Assembly: GCA_031276055.1 (NCBI GenBank)
Contig: JAISNW010000151.1
Location: forward strand, 1 to 12,404
Direction: 5' to 3'
DNA: 12,404 nt
DNA from: Deferribacteraceae bacterium
GTDB lineage: Bacteria > Chrysiogenota > Deferribacteres > Deferribacterales > JAISNW01
Shown here: piece by piece, positions 12,300-12,404 of the stretch
How positions within the stretch are numbered: position 1 is the first letter of the stretch
How the letters are laid out: the number at the start of each line of letters is the position of its first letter
The notes under the pieces: generated by a model
What the model was told of the DNA's origin: nothing
The model's input: the letters and a program-made list of their open reading frames with translations, nothing else
The model's database searches: none
Made by a program: the position numbers and the translations under genes

Positions 12300-12404
12300 C
12301 TATTGCAGCAGCTGCAGCGCTATCTGCGGCAGGGTGTTTGCCTGCGCCAGCATCGCAACGGCGGAGTTCACTAGAATCTGATTCCTTGCAAATGTGGCTG
12401 ATTC
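12300..12404 (-). CDS. Flagellin, C-terminal 34 residues (runs off the window)
   Basis: The minus-strand frame from the window edge to the TAG at 12300-12302 reads ESATFARNQILVNSAVAMLA and then QANTLPQIALQLLQ. This is the conserved C-terminal D0 helix of flagellin, which packs in the core of the filament and is needed for export and assembly. The pattern ARNQIL..SA.AMLAQAN..PQ is diagnostic. A terminator follows at 12212-12250, so this is the last gene of its transcript. The rest of the gene, its promoter and any sigma28 signal lie outside the window. Confidence 0.92.
   Translation of the reverse strand, partial: ESATFARNQILVNSAVAMLAQANTLPQIALQLLQ

Overview
The window looks like a chromosomal segment of a flagellated, probably Gram-negative bacterium of moderate GC. 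The signs are ruvA, uvrB, a pyrR-pyrB-pyrC operon, a flagellin C-terminus and a short exported protein ending in Phe. The gene mix (PyrR with a PyrB/PyrC pair, a TIGR02757 protein and an Rpn nuclease) would fit a Deferribacterota- or Nitrospirota-like lineage, but the sequence alone does not fix the phylum.

Left part (1-2515): ruvA (minus, cut by the window edge) and uvrB (plus) are divergent. They share an intergenic region with two good sigma70 promoters. Both genes serve DNA repair.

Middle (2605-9688): one tight run of eight plus-strand genes. It starts with pyrimidine synthesis (pyrR, pyrB, pyrC), followed by a membrane-anchored metallo-beta-lactamase-fold hydrolase that begins 2 nt after pyrC. 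Then comes a compact restriction-modification cassette: an SPPY-type DNA methyltransferase, a BglII/BstYI-like restriction endonuclease, and a DPPY-type methyltransferase resembling M.DpnA. The run ends with a TIGR02757 protein whose C-terminal half has a Lys/Asp/four-Cys pattern like that of endonuclease III-type DNA glycosylases. Convergent to it, overlapping by 4 nt, is an exported protein of unknown function (minus, 9685-10254).

Right part (10355-12222): an Rpn-family PD-(D/E)XK nuclease gene (minus, 10733-11626) with its own near-consensus promoter. It lies between long, imperfect, hairpin-rich inverted repeats (about 345 bp left, about 270 bp right), plus an extra partial arm and a 51-bp direct repeat on the right. 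Inside the nuclease gene, an AAGGAGG Shine-Dalgarno sequence precedes an in-frame ATG that would give an 80-residue C-terminal protein. This matches the intragenic antitoxin layout described for E. coli Rpn genes. Nuclease, internal small protein and structured repeats together are the best candidate here for an undescribed system. The window closes with the last 34 codons of a flagellin gene (minus) and its terminator.
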